The position numbers and the translations under genes are program-made. Below are positions 35,337 through 42,246 of a DNA stretch of 64,000 bases, piece by piece (within the stretch, counting starts at the first letter, position 1; each line of letters begins with the position of its first letter). The DNA is taken from assembly GCF_000964225.1 (NCBI RefSeq), contig NZ_BAMZ01000008.1:160000-223999 (forward strand), given 5' to 3'. A model generated the notes under the pieces. The model made no database searches, was not told the origin of the DNA, and saw nothing but the letters and a program-made list of their open reading frames with translations. This DNA comes from Acetobacter syzygii (GTDB taxonomy: Bacteria; Pseudomonadota; Alphaproteobacteria; Acetobacterales; Acetobacteraceae).

Positions 35337-36345
35337 CGCGCAGGATGCCACATTAAGCGCTAAACAGGTGGATGTGGTGCTCACCCTTGCGCAGGACGGC
35401 TTTGGCCAGAACGGAGCAGAGACCATAACCCTGAGCGGGTATTGCATACATTGCCAGATTACAAGCACAGGTCTGGAAAGTGGCATGGCCTGCACCCTGC
35501 GGGTGGAAGGGCTGGCCCAGCCATTGCTTAACCAGCTTTCGGTCCTGCAGACGGGTATGGCTGCCCAAACGCGCAACACCGTTACCATTTTGGCCGGGCA
35601 AAGCACGGGGCAGGGGGCGGAGCAAAAGCCGGTTGTGTTCCATGGTGGTGTGGTCGAGGCTTTTGTGGATTACGCCAATAGTCCGGATGTGGCGTTTGAG
35701 CTGCGGGCTTTTTCTGGCGCATTGCCAGCGGCTGTGCCGGTTGCCCCCACATCGTTCGCGCAGGATGTGCCGGTGGTGACCATTATGCAGCTTTTGGCGG
35801 CCAAGGCCGGGCTGGATTTTACCAATTACGGTGTGCAGACCCTGTTGCGCGGGGGCGTGTATTACAAAGGCTCCGTGGCCGAGCAGGTGGATAGCTGCGC
35901 ACGCGCAGCACGGATTGCCTACCAGATTGGGGTGGGGGCGTTAGCCATATGGCCCGGTGCCATGGTGGCGCAGGCAGATGCACAGGCGATAAGGGTGAAT
36001 GTGCAGACCGGTCTGGTAGGCTACCCCAGTTACAGCCAGTATGGGGTGGTGTTCCAGACCGTGTTCAACCCCTCCATCCGCTACCGCGATACGGTATGTT
36101 TGCAAACTGGCACGGCAGCTTTGGCCGCCCAGCCTACCAGCCCACAGACCGTGGCAGGGCAGCAGTCTGCACAGGGGGCACTCACACAGGGCGCACGGGC
36201 TTCGGGCGTTATGGTCCCGGCCAGCGGCCTGTGGGTTGTGCAGAACGTGCGCCACGACCTGCAAACCGAGCGACCGGGTGGGGCGTGGTTCACAACAGTA
36301 GAGGCGGCAAGGCCAGACTTTGCCGGACAGGCTTTTGCAAGATAA
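35326..36345 (+). CDS. Baseplate hub protein
   Basis: The 339-residue protein starts at ATG 35326 within the plug gene. It shows baseplate hub features: QVDVVLTLAQDGFGQNGAET, GYCIHCQITSTGLESGMACT, VTIMQLLAAKAGLDFTNYGV and a C-terminal GVMVPASGLWVVQNVRHDL. Together with the spike it forms the central hub of a contractile tail. Confidence 0.68.
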   Translation: MLDNAQDATLSAKQVDVVLTLAQDGFGQNGAETITLSGYCIHCQITSTGLESGMACTLRVEGLAQPLLNQLSVLQTGMAAQTRNTVTILAGQSTGQGAEQKPVVFHGGVVEAFVDYANSPDVAFELRAFSGALPAAVPVAPTSFAQDVPVVTIMQLLAAKAGLDFTNYGVQTLLRGGVYYKGSVAEQVDSCARAARIAYQIGVGALAIWPGAMVAQADAQAIRVNVQTGLVGYPSYSQYGVVFQTVFNPSIRYRDTVCLQTGTAALAAQPTSPQTVAGQQSAQGALTQGARASGVMVPASGLWVVQNVRHDLQTERPGGAWFTTVEAARPDFAGQAFAR

Positions 36346-36976
36346 ACTGGTAGGCTCCCTGCGGGCGGAGGACGGGGCAAGTGCCTTTAATGCCACCAAT
36401 GCGGCTATTCGGCGGATTCTGGCCATGCTGGGGGCTACGGCGGTGGTGCAGGTGCGCGCCGTGCGTGGCAGCGGGCTGGACCCCGTGGGCATGGTGGATG
36501 TGCAGCCCATGGTACACCAGCAGGATGGTGCAGGCCGCACCGTGCCGCATGGTCTTATTCACAATGTACCTTACCTGCGCCTGCAGGGCGGGCGGCGCGC
36601 CCTGATCTGTGATCCGGCGGTGGGGGATATCGGGGCTATTATTGTGTGCGGGCGGGATATAGCAAGTGTAAAGGCCACACGCCAGCCCGCGGCCCCCGGT
36701 TCCTACCGCCAGCATGATTACGCAGATTCCCTGTATATTGGCGGGTTTTTAAATGCCGCCCCGCAGGAATATGCCGGATGGGTGGGGGAAGACTTTGTGG
36801 TGCACACAGCCGGACGTTTTATTGTAAACGCCACACAGTGCCAGATTAACTGCGCCACACAGGTAGCAGGCAGCCTTGCCGCCGAAGGGGATGTGCAGGC
36901 TGGGCAGATCAGCCTGCACAACCATACCCATACAGGCGTGCAGCCCGGGTCTGGTCAGACGGGTGTGCCGCACTAA
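36320..36976 (+). CDS. Membrane-puncturing spike protein (gp138 family)
   Basis: The 218-residue protein matches the Gp138 spike family: RVVQVRAVRGSGLDPVGMVD-like OB-fold start, YLRLQGGRRALICDPAVGDI, then a beta-helix-like segment (ADSLYIGGFLNAAPQEYAGW) and a tip HNHTHTGVQPGSGQTGVPH. The His-X-His run is a likely iron-binding tip as in T4 gp5.4/gp138 spikes. The start is uncertain: TTG 36320 or TTG 36332. It overlaps the hub gene by 26 bp. Confidence 0.8.
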   Translation: MPDRLLQDKLVGSLRAEDGASAFNATNAAIRRILAMLGATAVVQVRAVRGSGLDPVGMVDVQPMVHQQDGAGRTVPHGLIHNVPYLRLQGGRRALICDPAVGDIGAIIVCGRDIASVKATRQPAAPGSYRQHDYADSLYIGGFLNAAPQEYAGWVGEDFVVHTAGRFIVNATQCQINCATQVAGSLAAEGDVQAGQISLHNHTHTGVQPGSGQTGVPH

Positions 36977-37013
36977 TGGAAAAACCTGTTTATTCCTTTA
37001 TTTTTTACAACAT

Positions 37014-37036
37014 GCCGCCTTTTGGGCGGCTTTTTT
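37014..37036 (+). terminator. Intrinsic terminator within the baseplate genes
   Basis: GCCGCC / GGCGGC with a TTTTG loop is followed by T7, directly upstream of the gp25-like gene. It is the third late-region hairpin. Confidence 0.85.
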
Positions 37037-37048
37037 TGTTGAGGCACC

Positions 37049-37402
37049 ATGAACACGCTGCTGCTTGACCGCACAACATGGGACCTGCTGCCCGATGCCA
37101 GCGGCAATATGGCCGTTGCAACCGGGTCGTATGCCATATGCCAGAATGTTGCTTCTGCCATAAGGGTTTTTGCGGGGGAGTGTTACTACAATACTGGTAT
37201 TGGCCTGCCATACCGGCAGCATATTCTGGCCCGCACACAGGCGGCTCCGGTTTTTCGGTTACAGGCCGAGCAGGCCGCCAGTGCCGTGGCTGGTGTTGCC
37301 GCCGCCCGGTGCGTGCTGACCGGCCTTGGCGCCAACCGCCAGCTTTCGGGGGCTATTGTGGTTTCCACAACATCGGGGGATGTGCAGCATGTCGGGTTCT
37401 AG
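37049..37402 (+). CDS. Baseplate wedge protein (gp25/W-like)
   Basis: The 117-residue protein has the gp25 pattern: LDRTTWDLLPDASGNMAVAT, a cysteine-containing ICQNVASAIRVFAGECYYNT, and GIGLPYRQHILARTQAAPVF. Gp25-like proteins nucleate sheath polymerisation from the baseplate. It overlaps the gp47-like gene by 14 bp. Confidence 0.78.
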   Translation: MNTLLLDRTTWDLLPDASGNMAVATGSYAICQNVASAIRVFAGECYYNTGIGLPYRQHILARTQAAPVFRLQAEQAASAVAGVAAARCVLTGLGANRQLSGAIVVSTTSGDVQHVGF

Positions 37403-38630
37403 CAGTCTGGATGTGGCTAGTGTGGGCACTACGTCCGTGCCAGCCCCCACCATGACCGATGCAGGCTTTGTGGCCCCGGCGGAAAGCGCTGTTCTGGCTG
37501 GTGTTCTGGCCGATATGAACGCCGCTTTTGGCAATGTGCTCAACACCGACCTGTCCACCCCGCAGGGCCAGCTTGCCATGTCGCTGACCGCTATTGTGGG
37601 CGATGCGTACGACCAGATGCTGGCGCTGTTCAACGGTGTGGACCCGGAGCGGGCCTCTGGCAGAATGCAGGATGCCATTGGAAATCTGTATTTTATGACC
37701 CGTAAGCCCGCGACCGCTACGGTTGTGACCTGCCAGTGTCTGGGGGCTGCGGGCACAACGGTGCCGCAAGGCACACTGGTGCAGGATGGCAGCGCCAGGA
37801 CCTATGCGGCCGATAGCGCCATTGTGCTTGATGCTACGGGTTCTGGCGTTGGCACGTTTTCGTGCACGGTAACGGGGGCTGTGGAGTGCCCGCCCCAGAG
37901 CATTGGAGTGTACCAGTCGGTCGTGGGGCTGACCAGCATCAGCAATGCGGCGGCTGGTGTAACCGGGGTCGCGGTGGAAGGGCGGCAGGCCTTTGAGCAG
38001 CGGCGGCAGCAGACGGTTGCCCGCAATGCTGTTGGCCCGCTGGATGCACTGGCGGGGGAGGTCCTGTCCGTTACAGGTGTGAGCGATGCTTATGTGACCG
38101 ATAACAGCACGGCCCAGGCTGTTACTGTGGGTGGGGTCAACCTGCCCGCGCACAGTCTGTATGTGTGTGTTAACGGTGGGGCGGATGCGGATGTGGCCCT
38201 TGCCATATTGCGCAAAAAACCACCCGGTTGCGCCAGCACAGGCACAACCAGAGTTACGGTGGTGGACCCGAACGCCAGCTATGCCACACCACCCGCCTAT
38301 ACCGTGCAGTTTACGCGCGCGCAGGCTGTGCCGGTGTATGTGGCGGTTGTGCTGGCTGCGGGCACGGACGTGCCCTCCACTGCCGGGGCGGATGCACAGG
38401 CGGCCATTGTGGCGGCCTTTAATGGGGCGGTGGGTGCACAGCGTGTGCCTATTGGGGGCATGGTTTATGCCAGTCGCTTTTACGCCAGCCTGTCCGGTTT
38501 GGGGGCGTGGATAAAAATTGTTGATGTTACCGTAGGTCTTGCCCAGAATCCTACCGGGTTTACGGTGCAGATGGGGCTGGATCAGATTGCCGTTGTTTCT
38601 GCCGCAACTGTGAGTGTGGTGGTGCGCTAA
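37389..38630 (+). CDS. Baseplate J/gp47-like protein
   Basis: The 413-residue protein shows gp47/J features: GVLADMNAAFGNVLNTDLST, PQGQLAMSLTAIVGDAYDQM, then VAVEGRQAFEQRRQQTVARN and VGPLDALAGEVLSVTGVSDA. The middle forms beta-sandwich domains. It is a wedge component that links the hub to the fibre network. Start ATG 37389 lies within the gp25 gene. Confidence 0.85.
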   Translation: MSGSSSLDVASVGTTSVPAPTMTDAGFVAPAESAVLAGVLADMNAAFGNVLNTDLSTPQGQLAMSLTAIVGDAYDQMLALFNGVDPERASGRMQDAIGNLYFMTRKPATATVVTCQCLGAAGTTVPQGTLVQDGSARTYAADSAIVLDATGSGVGTFSCTVTGAVECPPQSIGVYQSVVGLTSISNAAAGVTGVAVEGRQAFEQRRQQTVARNAVGPLDALAGEVLSVTGVSDAYVTDNSTAQAVTVGGVNLPAHSLYVCVNGGADADVALAILRKKPPGCASTGTTRVTVVDPNASYATPPAYTVQFTRAQAVPVYVAVVLAAGTDVPSTAGADAQAAIVAAFNGAVGAQRVPIGGMVYASRFYASLSGLGAWIKIVDVTVGLAQNPTGFTVQMGLDQIAVVSAATVSVVVR

Positions 38631-39202
38631 TGCAGAATGTCCGGCAAACCCTGCTCTCCCAATACGCCAATGCGCCACGCATACAGACCCTTATTGCAGG
38701 CTGGAACCAGATGCTGGACCCCGCGAGCCTGATTGCACAATGGTACCAGCTGGTATGGAACCTGCAAACCGCACAGGGTTACGGGCTGGATGTCTGGGGG
38801 CGTATTGTTGGTGTTCCCCGCGTGTTGAGCTTATCGGCCCAGTCCTACCTTGGTTTTTTTGAATCCTCGGATCTGACGCAGGAAGGGTTTGGGCAGGTGC
38901 CGTGGTACAGCGGTGGGGATGCAACCAACAATTACCGGCTGGCGGACGATGGATACCGCCAGCTTATTTATGCCAAGGCGCTGGCTAATATATCCGATGG
39001 GTCGGTTATTGCGCTTAACACAATCCTGACCACGCTGTTTGCCGGGCAGGGCGATGCCTATGTGCGCGATAATGGCGATATGACCATAACCTACGTTTTT
39101 AAATTTGTGCCAACTGCCGTGCAGGTCAGCATTATTCAGAACAGCGGTGTTCTGCCCCGCCCTGCCGGTGTGAGCGTGGCTTACTCCATACAAAGTGACT
39201 GA
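38630..39202 (+). CDS. Baseplate protein (DUF2612 type)
   Basis: The 190-residue protein has DUF2612 features: WYQLVWNLQTAQGYGLDVWG, RIVGVPRVLSLS, LADDGYRQLIYAKALANISD, then a C-terminal TYVFKFVPTAVQVSIIQNSG. It overlaps the J-like gene by one base. Such proteins join baseplate wedges to tail fibres in the DUF3383 class of phages. Confidence 0.78.
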   Translation: MQNVRQTLLSQYANAPRIQTLIAGWNQMLDPASLIAQWYQLVWNLQTAQGYGLDVWGRIVGVPRVLSLSAQSYLGFFESSDLTQEGFGQVPWYSGGDATNNYRLADDGYRQLIYAKALANISDGSVIALNTILTTLFAGQGDAYVRDNGDMTITYVFKFVPTAVQVSIIQNSGVLPRPAGVSVAYSIQSD

Positions 39203-39204
39203 AC

Positions 39205-40617
39205 ATGAAAAGCACAGATGATCGCAAGCTGTTTGGCACGCCCATTGGCGCGGCCGCGGCTGCGGGGAATATTGCAACCATTCCGCCAGTACAGGCAACG
39301 GCGGGGGATGGTAAGGCCTCGGTTGCTCTTGGTTTTCCCCCAGAAACCTTTGTTGCCCGCGCAGCAGGGGGCGAGCCCCCACGCGGGCAGGATATGAACG
39401 GCCTGCTCAACCTGCTCTCCTCCGCCATAAGCGTGTTGCAGACTGGCTACCTGGGGCCATTTGATGCAAACTTTGCCCAGAATATTGGCGGGTATCCGGC
39501 GGGGGCCCTTGTGGGGGGCAGCACGCCCGGTGCTTTTTGGGTCAGCACAGCGGATGCCAATGTGAGCACCCCCGGTGCAGCAGGGGCTGCGTGGCAGTCC
39601 CTGTTTGCAGGTTATGCAACGCAGGACTGGGCGGGCGGGGCGTTTATCTCCTCCAGCTATGGTATTTCGCAAACCAGCGATTACGCGGGGCGCTCCCTGT
39701 TCATGCGTGAGGAGAACCCGGTTTTTGGGTATGTGGGGCCAAACGGTCTGGTATGGCTCGCCCTGCCAACAGTCGCGCAGATGGAGGCCGAGACCACCGC
39801 ACGCACCAACGCCGATGCCACATTGCAGTCCAGCATAAACACCGAGGCCCAGACACGGCTTTTGGCGGATAATACCTTGCATGGCCAGATTAATGATGAG
39901 GCCACTGCACGTGCATCCGCCATAACCACCCTGACCAGCAGTCTGGCAGCCGAGGCAACCGCCCGGACCAGTGCCGATGCCACGTTGCAAACCCATGTGG
40001 CGGCAGAAGCCACCGCCCGGCAGGCAGCAGACAATACGCTGAACACCACAAAAGCCAACCTGAGTGGGGGAAACACCCTAACAGGCCAGCAGACCATTAC
40101 TGGCAACCAGTATGCAACTGTGGGTGTTTATACGGAAGTTACAGGCAGCACCTACGATACGGATCTGATCAAGGGGACATCCCCCAACGGTACCATCTAC
40201 CAGATTGCCCTACGGGAATATGCGGGGTCGCATTATTCCATGCTGCATTATATTTACGATGGCACCAATTTTTCCATCTACGAACTGCCGCAGACCGCAT
40301 ACAATGGGGGGCGTCTGCTTTGCCCGGCGGGAACAGGGGCGGTGCTGTCCGACCTGCCCACATCCGGCACGCTTGCGGGTGGGTATTACACAAAAATCGG
40401 TAATGTGCTGACACAGACTTTCTCCGTATCGGTCAGTGACCAGAATACGGTCACATTCCCCATAGCGTTTTCCGCAACGCCTGTTCCACCCCAGATTACC
40501 ATTGGAGAGCGGGTGGACAGGGATAACGCGGTCTATAACGTAACGGCCACGGGTTTTCAGGTTTACATTGTAGGGTCCGGGCCGGTCACAATTACTGTTT
40601 CTGTAACGGGTGTGTAA
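39205..40617 (+). CDS. Tail fibre protein with heptad-like repeats
   Basis: The 470-residue protein starts with a conserved fibre head domain (DRKLFGTPIGAAAAAGNIAT, ETFVARAAGGEPPRGQDMNG). It then has a coiled-coil-prone stalk (about residues 190-275) of repeats like EATARTSADATLQ and EAQTRLLADNTLHG. A C-terminal beta-rich receptor-binding part ends VTITVSVTGV. The stalk repeats are sites for recombination in phage fibres. It is the probable host-recognition protein, with the assembly helper next to it. Confidence 0.85.
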   Translation: MKSTDDRKLFGTPIGAAAAAGNIATIPPVQATAGDGKASVALGFPPETFVARAAGGEPPRGQDMNGLLNLLSSAISVLQTGYLGPFDANFAQNIGGYPAGALVGGSTPGAFWVSTADANVSTPGAAGAAWQSLFAGYATQDWAGGAFISSSYGISQTSDYAGRSLFMREENPVFGYVGPNGLVWLALPTVAQMEAETTARTNADATLQSSINTEAQTRLLADNTLHGQINDEATARASAITTLTSSLAAEATARTSADATLQTHVAAEATARQAADNTLNTTKANLSGGNTLTGQQTITGNQYATVGVYTEVTGSTYDTDLIKGTSPNGTIYQIALREYAGSHYSMLHYIYDGTNFSIYELPQTAYNGGRLLCPAGTGAVLSDLPTSGTLAGGYYTKIGNVLTQTFSVSVSDQNTVTFPIAFSATPVPPQITIGERVDRDNAVYNVTATGFQVYIVGSGPVTITVSVTGV

Positions 40618-40618
40618 G

Positions 40619-40942
40619 ATGACAACTCAGGACTCAAAACCATGGTGGGCCACAAGCTACCCTGACCGCTACTATGCCTATGCCAACACCACCGTAACAC
40701 TTGGGGGTGACCCAACCGTTGGCTGGGTGGATGTGGCCATGTTCTCCTCCGCTCCGGCGTGGCTTCCTGCTGCATCCGATCTGGTTGCCCAGACCGATGC
40801 CGCGTGGAGTGCGCGTAGTCTGGTCAACCAGATCATCAAGGATGGCAAGGTGCAGACCTACGCGCTTCCAGCGGATGAGGCCGCGCAAGGCACATCAACC
40901 AGCACATCAGCCAGCACACAGGGGAGTACGGCCACGGCCTAG
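40619..40942 (+). CDS. Small fibre-associated protein, unknown
   Basis: The 107-residue protein (MTTQDSKPWWATSYPDRYYA) follows the fibre gene by 1 bp. It has an aromatic N-terminus, a VDVAMFSSAPAWLPAASDLV middle, and an S/T/Q-rich flexible tail. Position suggests a fibre tip or assembly factor. No family is recognised. Confidence 0.55.
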   Translation: MTTQDSKPWWATSYPDRYYAYANTTVTLGGDPTVGWVDVAMFSSAPAWLPAASDLVAQTDAAWSARSLVNQIIKDGKVQTYALPADEAAQGTSTSTSASTQGSTATA

Positions 40943-40970
40943 CTCCGCACCAGTGTGCTGATTATTTTTG

Positions 40971-40994
40971 CCGCCCGGCAGGGCGGTTTTTTTT
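40971..40994 (+). terminator. Intrinsic terminator before the lysis pair
   Basis: CCGCCC / GGGCGG with a GGCA loop is followed by T8. It is the fourth late-region hairpin and ends 17 bp before the next start. Confidence 0.88.
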
Positions 40995-41010
40995 ATGCCC
41001 GGATAAAAGA

Positions 41011-41478
41011 ATGACCCAAACACAGTGCGCGGGAGCCTGCGCGGCGGGGGATGACCTGCGCGTTATTGTGGACAGCCACGCCCGCCGCCTTGATGGGCTG
41101 GAGGACGATGTGGATACACTCAAGTCCGGCCAGTCCGCCATGATGGAACGGCTGATTTCGATTGAGGCGCAGGGGCAGGAGCGCGAGCGCAACAGGGCGG
41201 CTCAGGCGCAGGATGTGCGCAACGCCCTGACCCGCCTGACCCAGCAGCTTGCCGAACACACAGGCGCGCAAAAGCGGCAGAACCAGCTTGCGGAAGATAG
41301 CCTGCGCCGGTGGCGCAAGCTGGCGGTGGTGGCGGGGCTTTTGTGCACCGTGGGGGCGGCGGTTGGTTCGACCCTGCTTTCCGATCAGGAGGTGGCCAGC
41401 ACCATATGGGTGCAATGGCTGCACCTGCGCGAACCGTGGGATATGCCGCAACAGGGGGTGCCCCATGCAGGGCCTTGA
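41011..41478 (+). CDS. Coiled-coil membrane protein of the lysis module
   Basis: The 155-residue protein has an N-terminal helical coiled-coil region (DGLEDDVDTLKSGQSAMMER ... RNALTRLTQQLAEH) and one C-terminal transmembrane helix (LAVVAGLLCTVGAAVGSTLL). It precedes and overlaps the endolysin gene by 14 bp. The layout is that of holin- or Rz-like proteins that assist lysis. The exact family is not clear. Confidence 0.6.
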   Translation: MTQTQCAGACAAGDDLRVIVDSHARRLDGLEDDVDTLKSGQSAMMERLISIEAQGQERERNRAAQAQDVRNALTRLTQQLAEHTGAQKRQNQLAEDSLRRWRKLAVVAGLLCTVGAAVGSTLLSDQEVASTIWVQWLHLREPWDMPQQGVPHAGP

Positions 41479-41944
41479 TCTGGCGCAGTTCAAAGCGCTG
41501 CTGGTGCGCCCGGTGCTGGCGCAGATCGGGCTGGCAGGGGCGGCCGCCGTACCGCTGGTGACCGGCACGGCACTGGTGGAAAGTGGGCTGGTATGGCTCC
41601 GGCAGAATGGTGGCGGTCCCGCACTGGGCCTGTGGCAGATGGAGCCAGCCACGCATGATGACTGCTGGCGGAATTTTCTGGCCTTCCGGCCTGCTCTGGC
41701 GGCCGCGGTGCGCAGGGTTGGCGGGGTGGATGCGGGGGTGGGCAGCGCCGGTTTGCTGGTGGGGAATCTGGCGTATGCCTGCGCCATGGCGCGCGTGGTG
41801 TATGCACGCGCGCCCAGCCCCTTGCCTGCGGGCACTGATTCTGTGGGTTTAAGTGCGTATCATAAACAATTTTATAATACGCCGCTGGGTGCTGCGGACT
41901 CGCAACGCAACGCGGCCTTGTTTGCACAGGCCATAGCCGCCTGA
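41465..41944 (+). CDS. Phage endolysin (lysozyme/transglycosylase-like)
   Basis: The 159-residue protein (MQGLDLAQFKALLVRPVLAQ) contains the muramidase-like VTGTALVESGLVWLRQNGGG and ALGLWQMEPATHDDCW pattern, with Glu39 as likely catalytic residue. It has no signal peptide, so it needs a holin. It is the last gene of the prophage in this window. The similarity is to phage lysozyme/lytic transglycosylase folds and is moderately sure. Confidence 0.7.
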   Translation: MQGLDLAQFKALLVRPVLAQIGLAGAAAVPLVTGTALVESGLVWLRQNGGGPALGLWQMEPATHDDCWRNFLAFRPALAAAVRRVGGVDAGVGSAGLLVGNLAYACAMARVVYARAPSPLPAGTDSVGLSAYHKQFYNTPLGAADSQRNAALFAQAIAA

Positions 41945-42246
41945 TGCCCGCCGCCCATGCCGGGTAATGGAGTAAAAAAAGCCGGACGCCCGCCCCTTGT
42001 GATCGGTTGGCCCCCCTTTGGGGTGGGGGTGGCCAAGGGGGTGCGTGGGGGAAGGGTAGATTCAACAAGTTGAAAAAGGCCACTATGGGAGAGTGGAAAA
42101 AATTACCTTGGGGGGTCAAGGGCTGATTTAGGAAATAATAATAAGTTCATAAAAAAACAGTTATATTTCATGTTGTTGTATCGTCGAACGGTTGTTAAGA
42201 ATCTTCCTGTCCTAACCTTGCGGGCGGGGTTAAGGCGAAAAAAAGC
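41945..42246. other. Prophage/host boundary region
   Basis: No gene is supported. A GC-rich inverted repeat TTGGCC..GGGGG/GGCCAA lies at 42007-42036, followed by an AT-rich stretch (42060-42230). No copy of the tRNA-Lys 3' end, and no other clear att-like repeat of the left side, was found. The AT-rich part likely holds the promoter of the following GGDEF-EAL gene. Confidence 0.4.

Larger units (their letters stand above)
15049..41944 (+). mobile_element. Prophage with contractile tail (Pam3/KPP10-like module), no integrase seen
   Basis: Phage genes run without a break from about 16266 to 41944: repressor and early region, terminase, portal, capsid, neck, sheath, tube, tape measure, plug, hub, spike, wedge, fibre and lysis. 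DUF3383 sheath, DUF3277 tube, the baseplate plug, a gp138-type spike, gp25, gp47 and DUF2612 together define a compact contractile tail. The order and reading frames are intact. No integrase, recombinase, excisionase or replicative helicase was found, and the ends are approximate. The left end is set at the tRNA-Lys, the right end after the endolysin. Confidence 0.8.
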
